Source: Rhizorhabdus wittichii RW1
Lineage (GTDB): Bacteria > Pseudomonadota > Alphaproteobacteria > Sphingomonadales > Sphingomonadaceae
DNA length: 64,000 bases
Direction: 5' to 3'
Assembly (NCBI GenBank): GCA_000016765.1
Contig: CP000700.1
Span: 62,001-126,000 of the forward strand
Below, one piece after another: positions 33,229-42,350 of this stretch. Position 1 is the stretch's first letter; each line of letters starts with the position of its first letter. The position numbers and the translations under genes were made by a program. A model generated the notes under the pieces. It saw nothing but the letters and a program-made list of their open reading frames with translations, was not told where the DNA came from and searched no databases.

Positions 33229-33615
33229 ATGAAAACCGCACCCCGGCCAATTTGCCTCACTGTGGCCCGCATAGAATTATTGGCTTTGGCGGCGACAGCC
33301 GCGCTCACGATCGGCGCGACTGCGCCGATAGCCGCGCAGTCCTCTGACCAGAAGCCGGCAGCCCCGCAACCGCGCATGTTATATCTGCCAGGCCGCGGCA
33401 CTGTTCTTGTTCAGCCCGCGCCGACAGACGATCCTCGCGCGGTTGCGCGCACGGTCATCGTGCCGGGCTACGGCGAGGTCTATACCGTGCCTGTGCGGCC
33501 GAAAGACACTCGAAGCCCGAGGCAGCGTTGCGTTGACGAGGAGATAGCGCGCGAGGGAGGTTCTCCCTCCGCGTTGGCGATGGGCGCAATCGACCTGAAA
33601 TACAGCCAGCGGTAA
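33229..33615 (+). CDS. secreted or periplasmic hypothetical protein (128 aa)
   Basis: A 128-aa protein with a signal peptide (IELLALAATAALTIGATAPIAAQ, cleavage after AAQ near residue 37) followed by a Pro-rich mature part containing PGRGTVLVQPAPTDD and VIVPGYGEVYTVPVRP, two short repeat-like beta motifs. One cysteine remains in the mature region. It follows the regulator gene by 19 bases on the same strand. No family recognised; exported function unknown. Confidence 0.7.
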   Translation: MKTAPRPICLTVARIELLALAATAALTIGATAPIAAQSSDQKPAAPQPRMLYLPGRGTVLVQPAPTDDPRAVARTVIVPGYGEVYTVPVRPKDTRSPRQRCVDEEIAREGGSPSALAMGAIDLKYSQR

Positions 33616-33692
33616 CGGCCTAACCTGGGGAGCGGATAGCTCATGTAGGCCGCATGCGTCTCGAAATTCGAGCGTTTTAGAGACGGGTTGGT

Positions 33693-33832
33693 TTAATTGT
33701 GCAGCCTCAGAGTCACCCCGATCAGCCGGGGTTCGCTCGGAGTGCCGACGATCAGGCCGCTATTGCCCGCCTGAACTGTCAGGTTCTGCATGTAGACCTT
33801 GTGGAACAGGTTGCGCGCAGAGCACGAGCCCG
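33693..33832 (-). pseudogene. 3' remnant of a TonB-dependent receptor gene
   Basis: The minus strand reads NLFHKVYMQNLTVQAGN, then SGLIVGTPSEPRLIGVTLRL, then HN and a TAA at 33695-33693. This is the typical C terminus of TonB-dependent outer-membrane receptors (GTPREP..GV.L). Upstream sequence at about 33833 does not continue the frame in a receptor-like manner, so only a fragment of about 45 codons remains. It has no start and is not expected to be expressed. Confidence 0.65.
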
Positions 33833-33882
33833 CTCCGCGGGAGGGTCGCTTGGGGTGACGTAGCCATCGGGTCAGCGATTTC

Positions 33883-34087
33883 GTGGCGCATCAGTTTGGC
33901 GCCGACCGCGAGAAAGTAATGCCCAACGCCCATTTCATTGATGATCTCGGGGCAGACAGCCTGGATGTCGTCGAGCTGGTCATGGCGATCGAGGAAGAAA
34001 TTCGGAATCGCGATCCCCGATGCCGACGCGGAGAAGAACCAGACGGTCGGTGAGGCGATCACCTATGTCGAAGGCGTCAAGGCCTGA
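33883..34087 (+). pseudogene. acpP: acyl carrier protein gene remnant with a frameshift
   Basis: A frame from 33883 reads [39 protein letters not shown], containing the phosphopantetheine motif GADSLD, and is then broken by one extra A (GAAGAAATTC for GAAGAATTC). After that single-base correction it continues [28 protein letters not shown] to a stop at 34085. The N-terminal helix is missing, so it is a 5'-truncated, frameshifted copy of acpP and probably non-functional. Confidence 0.75.
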
Positions 34088-34093
34088 GAGCGA

Positions 34094-34870
34094 TCACGGC
34101 CCCGGCAATAGTTTAGGATAGGGCAACCGCGGGAGTGCGCGGCCCTGTCGGCGCGCGTTGCGGGTGAGCTCGAAGCAGTAGGTGAAGAGTCCGGATTGGC
34201 GGTGGCGGGTCAGGAGCTGCTCGGCCTGAAGGCGGGCGAGCCATGCGGCTGGGCTCTCGCGCAGGCCGGGCGCCGGTAGACCGAGGCGGACGATCTGGTC
34301 GATGGCGCCATCCATCCCGCGTTCGCGGAGCCGGATCTTCGAAAGCGTCCGATCGGAGATCGTCTGGCCTGCGGCGCGAAGGACTGTACGCGGGCGCGTG
34401 GTGCCCCGGTGCGCCCCGGAAAGAGCGGCGTAAACCCGGCCGGTATGCCCGAATTCGGGGTCGCTGTAGGAAACGACGGCTTCGATCGCTGGCCGCGCCT
34501 GGCGAAGCAGTCGGAAGGCCCGTGCGCAAAAGAAGCTTTCCCCGTTCTGCGGGACCCGGTCGAGAAGAATCAGGCGTGCGAGAACGCATCCCTTTGCCGG
34601 ATCGGTGAAGCCCGTGTGCCGGGTGATGACGGCGTCGGTCGCGGGAACCGCGAAGACGGCCACGCCTGCCAGGACCGCGCGGAGTCCAAAGAGGCCGACT
34701 GCGACCTGGGCTGCCGGATAGCTCGGCAGATAATGATGCTCGGCGATGAACGTACGCGCTACGGCGTGATCGATGATGTCGACCGAATAGGCCTTCGGAT
34801 TGATGATGAGAGAGTCCGTCGCCCATAAGGCGCGGCGTTCCCGCCATCGCTGGCTTCGTGAGGTCTCCAT
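34094..34870 (-). CDS. possible Mom-like (GNAT-fold) DNA-modification protein
   Basis: The 258-aa protein (METSRSQRWRERRALWATDSLIINPK, then RTFIAEHHYLPSYPAAQVAVGLFG) has YSDPEFGHTGRVYAALSG, resembling the ADPxxGHxGxxYQA segment of phage Mu Mom, and a basic C-terminal region. I call it Mom-like from this motif only. Mom chemically modifies adenine and protects DNA from restriction. The ATG at 34870 has GGGAG upstream; a purine-rich leader (tract 34921-34945) precedes it. It is divergent from the MucR gene at 35130. Confidence 0.5.
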   Translation of the reverse strand: METSRSQRWRERRALWATDSLIINPKAYSVDIIDHAVARTFIAEHHYLPSYPAAQVAVGLFGLRAVLAGVAVFAVPATDAVITRHTGFTDPAKGCVLARLILLDRVPQNGESFFCARAFRLLRQARPAIEAVVSYSDPEFGHTGRVYAALSGAHRGTTRPRTVLRAAGQTISDRTLSKIRLRERGMDGAIDQIVRLGLPAPGLRESPAAWLARLQAEQLLTRHRQSGLFTYCFELTRNARRQGRALPRLPYPKLLPGP

Positions 34871-35129
34871 GTCCTGGCTCCCGGGTGGAAGGGGTCGAAG
34901 GCGCTTGGCCTCCGACCGGTCTCCCCGGCCCATTCCCCTCTTCTTTGGACATGAATCGACATGAAGGGATTTACGGAATGTTCGGGTTTGGACGCGATCA
35001 GATATCGTACGTCCCTGTTTGGCGCGGGTGAATAGGTGCTCCTGTGAGCCTTTGGGAACTTCACAGGGCGCCATGTTCCCGGTAGCGAATAGTCTTCCGG
35101 GTTCTTCAACCAGAGAAGGCAAGATCATC

Positions 35130-35624
35130 ATGAGCGACGTATCGGAAAACGATAGCACGCTGATTACCCTGACCGCTGATATCGTCGCGGCGCATGTGAC
35201 GAACAACAGCGTGGCGGTGGCGGATTTGCCGTCCCTGATCCAGAATGTTCACGGAGCGTTGAGCAATCTCGGCAAAAGTGAAACGGCGCCCGAGACAAAG
35301 CAGGAGCCGGCGGTATCCGTGCGTGCCTCGGTGAAACCTGACTACATCGTCTGCCTGGAAGACGGCAAAAAGCTCAAGATGCTCAAGCGTCATCTCATGA
35401 CGCACTATCAGATGACGCCGGCGGACTATCGTTCGAAGTGGAATCTTCCGGCCGACTATCCGATGGTCGCGCCCAATTACGCCGAGCAGCGTCGCACGCT
35501 CGCCAAGAGCATCGGACTTGGCCGCAAGCCCAAGGGGTCCAGCGCTGCCGCATCGGCAAAGGCGACGAAATCTGCGCCGGTTCGTCGCGGAAGTCCGAAA
35601 TCCACCGAAGGGCAGCCCGCCTAA
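35130..35624 (+). CDS. Ros/MucR-family regulator
   Basis: The 164-aa protein has the N-terminal oligomerisation region (LITLTADIVAAHVTNNSV) and an intact zinc finger, IVCLEDGKKLKMLKRHLMTHYQM, with Cys, Asp and two His ligands, followed by TPADYRSKWNLPADYPMVAPNYAEQRR. A Lys/Ser/Ala-rich tail of about 35 residues follows. MucR/Ros proteins bind AT-rich DNA and act as global silencers. The ATG at 35130 is preferred over an upstream in-frame start. It precedes the HEPN-like gene on the same strand. Confidence 0.92.
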   Translation: MSDVSENDSTLITLTADIVAAHVTNNSVAVADLPSLIQNVHGALSNLGKSETAPETKQEPAVSVRASVKPDYIVCLEDGKKLKMLKRHLMTHYQMTPADYRSKWNLPADYPMVAPNYAEQRRTLAKSIGLGRKPKGSSAAASAKATKSAPVRRGSPKSTEGQPA

Positions 35625-35652
35625 TAGGACTTCCTCTGGGGAGACGGCCGGT

Positions 35653-36201
35653 TTGGAAAAGGGACCATCGGATCAAGATATTTCGACGCGGCGCTCGACA
35701 ACACCTCCGGGGCTGATCGAGACTCGCACCCCGTCCTATCCCGGCACGGAGGCGTCGGTTGGTACGGTCATGACCTTGGCCGACGCCTACTGGGATGCCG
35801 CGCACAGGCTGCTGCCGCAGATCGAGAAAGGCCGGAGTGTCTCGTCCACCCCGGCTAGGCTGTGCGCCATTCAGTCGATCGAGACTTACCTCAATGCGTT
35901 TCTGCTCTTTCATTCGGTCGATCGAAAGCAGGTCCGGGGATTGCAGCATGATCTCGCCGAACGGACGCGGTTGGCTGTCGAGAAGGGATTGTCTCTCCGG
36001 CGCCGTACCGCGGAGCATCTGGTCCGATTGAGCGATCAGCGCGATTATCTCATGGTGAGATATGGGCCGGAACAGCTCAGCGATCTGTCCGAAATCAATC
36101 GGATGTTCGCCACGCTCAAAGAGATCGCGGAGAAGGTGCGGGCAGCGATTTTCGAACAGCCCTATGATCGCTCTGACCGGAGGTTCCGGGTATATTGGTG
36201 A
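35653..36201 (+). CDS. HEPN-like protein
   Basis: The protein (182 aa from a TTG at 35653 with GGGGAGA upstream; an ATG at 35770 would give 143 aa) contains AYWDAAHRLLPQIEKG, an Arg-rich AIQSIETYLNAFLLFHSVDRKQ helix and LSDQRDYLMVRYGPEQL. The helical arrangement and the RDYLMVRYG motif resemble HEPN-type domains. Many HEPN proteins are RNases or toxin partners, but the Rx4-6H motif is not evident, so function is uncertain. It follows the MucR gene by 28 bases and may share its transcript. Confidence 0.5.
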   Translation: MEKGPSDQDISTRRSTTPPGLIETRTPSYPGTEASVGTVMTLADAYWDAAHRLLPQIEKGRSVSSTPARLCAIQSIETYLNAFLLFHSVDRKQVRGLQHDLAERTRLAVEKGLSLRRRTAEHLVRLSDQRDYLMVRYGPEQLSDLSEINRMFATLKEIAEKVRAAIFEQPYDRSDRRFRVYW

Positions 36202-36260
36202 TCCAGAGCCCGCCTCAGAGTGTGATGTCCAGAGCCGAGGCGCGCTGGCGGGATTGCAAT

Positions 36261-37064
36261 TCAGAATAGGGTCAACTGCTCGCCGACCGTTCTGGTCCTT
36301 GGCTCTTGGGCTTGCTTATCGTGGGTTGTGCGTTCCGGTGTCGTTTCAGTAAAAAATCGCGGGGGTTGTTCGACCAAGCGTTCCTGGCTGGCAAGCCTGG
36401 CGCCCCAGCCGCCGAGGATGTGGGCCGGCGTGAACCAGTGTTCGCGGACCTCGTTGCTGAGAGAGTTACCAACGATCACGTGGGCCGGAATGTGGAGCAG
36501 CGAGAACTGGATATAGCCCATGTGTACGGCGCGTTGGTCGATATCGATCGCCGTCACGTGGAGATGGCGCTGATAGTTGATCCCGGCGGCGCGCATCGCT
36601 TCGGCGAGAGCAATGACCATGGCGCCGGCACCGCAGGCGGGTTCCATCGCGCTGACGAAACCCTTGTCGTCGATCAGCGCCAGGGCGTCCTTGGCATCGC
36701 CAAGCGTGACCTGTGCCATCATCTGGCAAACCGGATAGGGCGTGAAGAATTGCCCACGGTTCTTGTTGTGGATCTCGAGCGCGGTGAAGATGCTCCCGAG
36801 GACGTCCCCTGGCGCTTCCTCCAGTGCCATTGTGATCTCTCCGAAGACGCGAGGGAACATCTCGATGGTGTGCTGCTCATATCGTCCCACGATCTCGAGA
36901 TAGCGCGCCTCGCGCGTTTCCCGGGATCGGCTGTCGACGCTGTTCGAGATGCTGATCGCTATGAGCTCCATGCAGTCGGAGAAGAGCGTGTAGCGGTCGT
37001 GACGATAGCAATGCGCATCGAAGAGTTTCAGGACGTTCCTGATGTGTCGATCCTGCGGCGGCAT
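36261..37064 (-). CDS. N6 DNA methylase-like protein without an NPPY motif
   Basis: The 267-aa protein has a SAM-binding core resembling type I/IIG N6 methylases: GQFFTPYPVCQMMAQV, then the motif I-like AMEPACGAGAMVIALAEAM, and AIDIDQRAVHMGYIQFSLLHIPAHVIVGNSL. The catalytic [DNS]PP[YFW] motif expected after VGNSL is absent (VGNSLSNEVREHWF), and no target-recognition domain is visible. Such short proteins occur on plasmids near transfer genes. It may bind SAM or act as a non-catalytic partner; activity is doubtful. The C terminus ends TVGEQLTLF. Confidence 0.7.
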   Translation of the reverse strand: MPPQDRHIRNVLKLFDAHCYRHDRYTLFSDCMELIAISISNSVDSRSRETREARYLEIVGRYEQHTIEMFPRVFGEITMALEEAPGDVLGSIFTALEIHNKNRGQFFTPYPVCQMMAQVTLGDAKDALALIDDKGFVSAMEPACGAGAMVIALAEAMRAAGINYQRHLHVTAIDIDQRAVHMGYIQFSLLHIPAHVIVGNSLSNEVREHWFTPAHILGGWGARLASQERLVEQPPRFFTETTPERTTHDKQAQEPRTRTVGEQLTLF

Positions 37065-37164
37065 GAGAGATCCCCGGTCACGGGGCCGCTTCGCGCGGCA
37101 TCGCGACGTTCTGATTGGCGGGCGTGGAAGGGCTCGGGCGAATGGCTCGGCGCCCGAGCCCGGG

Positions 37165-37991
37165 TCAGTTCGTGGCCAAGAGCGCTTCGAGCGTCACGGC
37201 GCGGCGCGGCCGGCGGCCGAACTGATAGCCATGGTTGGTCGCGTATTTGCTGAGCGACATGGCCTTGCGGTTGAGCGCCACCGCGAGATCGGCGAGCGAC
37301 ACACCGGTGTTGAAGGCGACGTCGAGCGCGCGCGTTTCATCGTCGCTGAAAGGCCGAATGTAGCCGTGGACAAGGCCGAGGCTATTCGCGCGCGAGGTGA
37401 GCGCAGCTTTGGTCCGTCCCAGGCTTGCCGCCAGGACCTTGGTCGGGACACGGCCATAGTCCGCACGAAGGCGCGCCTCGTCGGCCTCGGTCCAGTCCGG
37501 ACCAAGCCGCCAGCCATTGCGGTTGGCATGAAGCCCGCGCAGGCCCAGATATTCGGCGCGGTGGCGCAGCGATCCAGCGGTGCGGCCAAGCTGGCGGCGC
37601 AGCGGGGTGAGACTCGTACCGTCGATGTAGGCCTTGCGCAGCAGGGCGTCTTCTTCCGGCGTCCAGGCCCTGCCCCAGCCGCGGCCATAGCCCAGCTTGC
37701 GGATGGCGAGGCCGAAGCCGCGGACCGTGCGTTGGGGAAAGCCTTCCTGGCCGAGCATCCCGACGATCGCCGTGTAGCGATGACCCGCTTCGGCCAGGTC
37801 GAGAGCCCTCGCCGTTTCCGCCTCCGACCAGTCCGGCGGATGGTTCGCATGCACGATGCCGAGAGCTCCGGCCCGGCTGGATAGGCCGCCGAACGGCCGG
37901 CCGATAAGGGTGGCGATCTGCGCCAACGGCACGCCGCGGCGATAGCCTTCGACGAGCTGGGCGTCCTCCCAGGGCGTCCATTCCGCCGGAT
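37165..37991 (-). pseudogene. SANT/Myb-like helix-turn-helix repeat protein, 5' end removed by IS6100
   Basis: The frame contains repeated Trp-centred helix-turn-helix units, PAEWTPWEDAQLVEGYRRG, DWSEAETARALDLAEAGHR, AWTPEEDALLRKAYIDG and DWTEADEARLRADYG, each resembling SANT/Myb-type DNA-binding repeats. The 5' end abuts IS6100 at 37992; no native start remains, and the in-frame TTG lies inside the IS terminal repeat. It may still be translated from such a start. The normal gene was longer. Confidence 0.75.
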
Positions 37992-38871
37992 GGCTCTGTT
38001 GCAAAAATCGTGAAGCTTGAGCATGCTTGGCGGAGATTGGACGGACGGAACGATGACGGATTTCAAGTGGCGCCATTTCCAGGGTGATGTGATCCTGTGG
38101 GCGGTGCGCTGGTATTGTCGCTATCCGATCAGCTATCGCGACCTTGAGGAAATGCTGGCGGAACGCGGCATTTCGGTCGACCATACGACGATCTATCGCT
38201 GGGTCCAGTGCTACGCCCCGGAGATGGAGAAGCGGCTGCGCTGGTTCTGGCGGCGTGGCTTTGATCCGAGCTGGCGCCTGGATGAAACCTACGTCAAGGT
38301 GCGGGGCAAGTGGACCTACCTGTACCGGGCAGTCGACAAGCGGGGCGACACGATCGATTTCTACCTGTCGCCGACCCGCAGCGCCAAGGCAGCGAAGCGG
38401 TTCCTGGGCAAGGCCCTGCGAGGCCTGAAGCACTGGGAAAAGCCTGCCACGCTCAATACCGACAAAGCGCCGAGCTATGGTGCAGCGATCACCGAATTGA
38501 AGCGCGAAGGAAAGCTGGACCGGGAGACGGCCCACCGGCAGGTGAAGTATCTCAATAACGTGATCGAGGCCGATCACGGAAAGCTCAAGATACTGATCAA
38601 GCCGGTGCGCGGTTTCAAATCGATCCCCACGGCCTATGCCACGATCAAGGGATTCGAAGTCATGCGAGCCCTGCGCAAAGGACAGGCTCGCCCCTGGTGC
38701 CTGCAGCCCGGCATCAGGGGCGAGGTGCGCCTTGTGGAGAGAGCTTTTGGCATTGGGCCCTCGGCGCTGACGGAGGCCATGGGCATGCTCAACCACCATT
38801 TCGCAGCAGCCGCCTGATCGGCGCAGAGCGACAGCCTACCTCTGACTGCCGCCAATCTTTGCAACAGAGCC
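37992..38871 (+). mobile_element. IS6100 (IS6 family), complete
   Basis: The element is exactly 880 bases, the known IS6100 length. Terminal inverted repeats GGCTCTGTTGCAAA lie at 37992-38005 and 38858-38871. IS6 elements normally make 8-bp target duplications; here the flanks (CGCCGGAT and GTCAGCAG) differ. Both flanking genes are truncated, so an IS6100-mediated deletion or fusion joined previously separate segments. IS6 elements move by replicative cointegrate formation. Confidence 0.95.
38023..38817 (+). CDS. tnpA: IS6100 transposase
   Basis: The 264-aa protein (from ATG 38023; a TTG at 38017 would give 266) has the DDE domain of IS6 family transposases, with MTDFKWRHFQGDVILWAVRW and GLKHWEKPATLNTDKAPSYG. 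I recognise it as IS6100 TnpA, with ends AAAA at the C terminus. No internal stop or frameshift. It carries the DDE active site (DETYVKV, NTDKAPSYG, Glu of NVIEADHG). Confidence 0.95.
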   Translation: MLGGDWTDGTMTDFKWRHFQGDVILWAVRWYCRYPISYRDLEEMLAERGISVDHTTIYRWVQCYAPEMEKRLRWFWRRGFDPSWRLDETYVKVRGKWTYLYRAVDKRGDTIDFYLSPTRSAKAAKRFLGKALRGLKHWEKPATLNTDKAPSYGAAITELKREGKLDRETAHRQVKYLNNVIEADHGKLKILIKPVRGFKSIPTAYATIKGFEVMRALRKGQARPWCLQPGIRGEVRLVERAFGIGPSALTEAMGMLNHHFAAAA

Positions 38872-39731
38872 GTCAGCAGGCGTTGGAGGATGTCGTCGTC
38901 GATGATCTCGCTGGAAAGATCGTCGAAGAAGATGCCCGCCTCTTGCTCATAGACATCGAGCGCAACACCGCCCAGCCGGCGCGCCTTGAGCGCCTCTATC
39001 AGCGCGGCGCTGTCGATAAGCGCGCCGCGACTGGTATTGACCAGAACCAGATCGGGCCGCGCTGCCGCCAGGACGCGGCCATCGATCAGATGGCGGGTCT
39101 CGGGCGCGAGCGGGCAGTGCAAGGTGATAATATCCGCTTCGCGAAGCAGGTCCTCGCGCTCGACATAGCGCACGCCGATTGCGACGAGCGCTTCGTCAAC
39201 GACAGGATCGCTGGCCAGGACCTCACACCCGAAGCCAGCCCGCAAGGCTCGAGCGACAAGCCCGCCAATCTGTCCCGTTCCCACGACGCCCGCGACACGT
39301 CCGTGCAGGTTACGGCCGACAAGGCCATCGAGCGCAAAATTGTTCTCACGAACCCGGGACCATGCGCGGTGGATCTTGCGATCGAGCGCCAGCAGGAGAC
39401 CGATCGTGAATTCGGAAACCGCGTGCGGCGAGTAGCCCGGCACCCGCACGACGGCGAGACCGAGCGTCTCGGCCGCCACGAGATCGACATTGTTATAGCC
39501 TGCGCAGCGCAACGCGACGAGACCCACCCCGCCTTCGGCCAACATCTCGAGCACCTGCCGGTTGGCGATATCGTTCACAAAGATGCAGGCGACGTCAAAA
39601 CCGCGCGCGAGCTGCGCCGACGTGGGCGACAAGGCAACGTCAAGGAAATCGAGATCGAACCCATAGGCCGCGTTCGCCTGGGTCAGGAACTGCCGGTCGT
39701 ATTTCCGCGTGCCAAAGATCGCGATGCGCAT
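38872..39731 (-). pseudogene. ldhA: D-lactate dehydrogenase-like gene truncated by IS6100
   Basis: The frame starts at the ATG at 39731 and reads MRIAIFGTRKYDRQFLTQAN, then VGTGQIGGLVARALRAGF (NAD-binding loop) and CPLAPETRHLIDGRVLAAARPDLVLVNTSRGALID, typical of D-2-hydroxyacid dehydrogenases of the LdhA type. It ends at IIDDDILQRLL next to the IS6100 edge, so the last roughly 40 residues, including the substrate-binding end, are missing. The truncation should inactivate or destabilise it. Confidence 0.9.
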
Positions 39732-39908
39732 GTCCGCCTCCGAGCGCGGACCTGTCCGCGAGAGCAAAGAGGATGGGCGACCGCACTGCCGGCGGAAAGC
39801 CTTTCGCGCGTATCGTTCGAATTTTACGCATTTTGTCGCAAAAGGCGGAACTCCGTTAATCACTTTCTGAAATGGGGACGGTTCAAATTCCTCCAGTTTC
39901 GATTGGCG

Positions 39909-42350
39909 ATGTTCCCCTTTCTCTTTTGCCTGCGCGATCAACATGACGCGCCCTTGGTCATCCTCGCGGCTATAGTCTGTCTCCTGACGGCGGCAGCAAC
40001 CGTTCGCCTGTGTCGCCAGGCGGCCTGGACAGACACGGGTTCGCGCAGCTTGTGGCTGACGATGGCGGGGTTGACTGCCGGTCTTGGGATCTGGGCCACG
40101 CACTTCATCGCGATGCTGGGCTACGATCCCGGCATCGTCATGGGCTATCATGTCCAACAGACCGTGGTCTCGCTCTTGGTCGTGCTGGCAGGCGCGACAG
40201 CGGGCCTCTTCATTGCGACACGCGCGCCGCACTGGCTCGGCTCGCTTCTTGCCGCTTCGGTTATGGGCGGCGGCGTCACGGCCATGCACTACCTTGGCAT
40301 GGCGGCGCTCGAAATGCCTGCGCTCATTCGCTGGAAGGCCGATTATGTCGCGGCCTCGGCCGTGTTCGCAATCGTCCCGCTAGTCTTGGCGCTGCCCCTT
40401 GCGCTGCGCGGCAGATCGCTCGCCAAAGGCGCAGCGGCCGCTGGTCTGATCACCGCCGCCGTCGTCCTGCTTCACTTTACCGGCATGACCGCGATCACGC
40501 TGATCCCGTCGCGTGGCGAATTCTCCCCCCTCAGCATGATGTCTCCCCGCGCCATGTCGCTCTGGATATTTCTCGCGGCCTCCTGCACGATCGCTCTGAC
40601 CGCGGCGGCGGCGATCACGAGCCGGCGGACGGGCATCAAATTGCGCCGACAGGAACGCGAGAATCAGCTTCGCGTCCAAGGCATGAAGGCCCAACTCGAC
40701 CTAGCCCTTGAGAATATGCACCAGGGCCTGTGCCTATACGACGGCGACGGTCGGCTTTTGCTCTGGAACCAGCGTTTCCTGGATCTATACGGGCTTGGAA
40801 GCGATGCGCTCCAATGCGGAATGACGGTGGGACAAGTGATCCGCACCGGCATTGCCAACCATCTTCCCGTTACCGAGGTCGAGCAGCGCGCAGCAGAAAT
40901 CGAGCGTAACCTCAACCAGGCCCTGAGCGCTTCAGGAGACGCACCCGCAATCTCGGAATATCCCGGCGTGGTGGTGAGCGTACGTTCGCGCGCGCTTCCC
41001 GACGGCGGATGGGTGAGCACCTTTGACGATATTACCCAGCAGCGCCGTTCGGAAGAACGAATCCGGCACCTGGCGCTGCATGATGGCCTGACCGGCCTGC
41101 CCAACCGGCGTAGGTTCAACGATGTCGTCGACCGCGATCTGGACGTTACGGCGCGAGCCGGTTCGCGCCTGGGACTGGTCGTTGTCGACCTCGACAATTT
41201 CAAGGACATCAACGACAGCCGCGGCCATTCAGCCGGAGACCAAGCATTGAAGATGGTCGCCGCAGCGCTCAAGGACGCGGTTCGCGAGAATGAACATGTC
41301 GCCCGGCTGGGTGGCGACGAATTCGCCGCCGCAATTCTGTACCGGGAAGATTATGAGCTTGCCGACTTTGTGACGCGCCTGAGCACCGGGCTGGCGGCGA
41401 TCAATGCCGGCAATGCGCACGATCTGAGCGTCCATGCGAGCCTTGGCATCGCAACCTATCCGGCTGACAGCCAGGATCGCGAACAGCTGTGCAATCATGC
41501 CGATCTGGCCATGTACCGGGCAAAAGGGACGGTAGGCGAGCGGATCTGCTATTACGAAAAAGGCATGGACGAGCAGGCGCGCGAACGCCGGCAACTCGCG
41601 GCCGATCTTCGGGGCGCCGCCGCGCGCGGTGAGATGACGATCCTCTACCAGCCGCAGCGTTCGCTCAAGGACGACAGGGTAAACGGCTATGAAGCTCTGC
41701 TGCGCTGGACCCACCCAAAGCGCGGCCTGGTCCCCCCTGACATCTTCATTCCCGTTGCTGAAGAAACCGGCGAGATCTTGGCGCTTGGCGAGTGGGTGCT
41801 GCGGCAAGCCTGTGAGGAGGCGGCCCGCTGGGGTGACGGACTGACCGTGGCCATCAACCTCTCCGCCGTGCAGTTGAGCCAGGCGAGCCTGCCCGAGAGC
41901 GTGGCCCAGACCCTTCTGGAGACCGGACTCGCACCAAGGCGTCTCGAACTGGAGATCACTGAAACCGCGATCATCGCCGACAAGCCGCGCGCCTTGCATA
42001 TTTTGCGTAGACTCAAGGCGATGGGGATCGCCATTGCCATCGACGATTTCGGCACCGGCTATTCCTCGCTCGATACGCTCAACTCGTTCCCCTTCGACAA
42101 GATCAAGATCGACAAATCATTCGTCATCGGGTCCGAAGAGCGGCCGCAGGCCAGAGCAATCATCAGGGCGGTGCTCGCGCTGGGCCACAGCCTTGGCGTC
42201 CCTGTGCTCGCCGAAGGGGTTGAGACCAGTGGGCACGTCGATCTGCTGGTGGCTGAGGGATGCGACCAGGTCCAAGGCTATCTCTTCGGACGCCCCGGCC
42301 ATGCACCAAGCCTTCTTGCGAGGGAGCAGGCCCGACTGGCCGCCGGTTGA
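39909..42350 (+). CDS. MHYT-PAS-GGDEF-EAL cyclic-di-GMP protein
   Basis: The 813-aa membrane protein begins with MHYT-type segments (TAGLGIWATHFIAMLGY, then MGGGVTAMHYLGMAA and LLHFTGMTAITLIPSRG), about seven helices. It continues with a PAS domain, a GGDEF domain (VARLGGDEFAAAI) and an EAL domain (YEALLRWTHPKRG, LEITETAII, IDDFGTGYSSLDTL). Both catalytic motifs look intact, so it may make and/or degrade c-di-GMP; MHYT domains may sense gases or metals. The ATG at 39909 is divergent from the ldhA remnant. No Shine-Dalgarno is obvious. Confidence 0.92.
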   Translation: MFPFLFCLRDQHDAPLVILAAIVCLLTAAATVRLCRQAAWTDTGSRSLWLTMAGLTAGLGIWATHFIAMLGYDPGIVMGYHVQQTVVSLLVVLAGATAGLFIATRAPHWLGSLLAASVMGGGVTAMHYLGMAALEMPALIRWKADYVAASAVFAIVPLVLALPLALRGRSLAKGAAAAGLITAAVVLLHFTGMTAITLIPSRGEFSPLSMMSPRAMSLWIFLAASCTIALTAAAAITSRRTGIKLRRQERENQLRVQGMKAQLDLALENMHQGLCLYDGDGRLLLWNQRFLDLYGLGSDALQCGMTVGQVIRTGIANHLPVTEVEQRAAEIERNLNQALSASGDAPAISEYPGVVVSVRSRALPDGGWVSTFDDITQQRRSEERIRHLALHDGLTGLPNRRRFNDVVDRDLDVTARAGSRLGLVVVDLDNFKDINDSRGHSAGDQALKMVAAALKDAVRENEHVARLGGDEFAAAILYREDYELADFVTRLSTGLAAINAGNAHDLSVHASLGIATYPADSQDREQLCNHADLAMYRAKGTVGERICYYEKGMDEQARERRQLAADLRGAAARGEMTILYQPQRSLKDDRVNGYEALLRWTHPKRGLVPPDIFIPVAEETGEILALGEWVLRQACEEAARWGDGLTVAINLSAVQLSQASLPESVAQTLLETGLAPRRLELEITETAIIADKPRALHILRRLKAMGIAIAIDDFGTGYSSLDTLNSFPFDKIKIDKSFVIGSEERPQARAIIRAVLALGHSLGVPVLAEGVETSGHVDLLVAEGCDQVQGYLFGRPGHAPSLLAREQARLAAG

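Noticed and set aside
38697..39908. N-terminal 400 codons of the long frame before the GGDEF/EAL protein
   Set aside because: This part is the antisense of the ldhA remnant and part of IS6100; the MHYT protein starts at the ATG at 39909.
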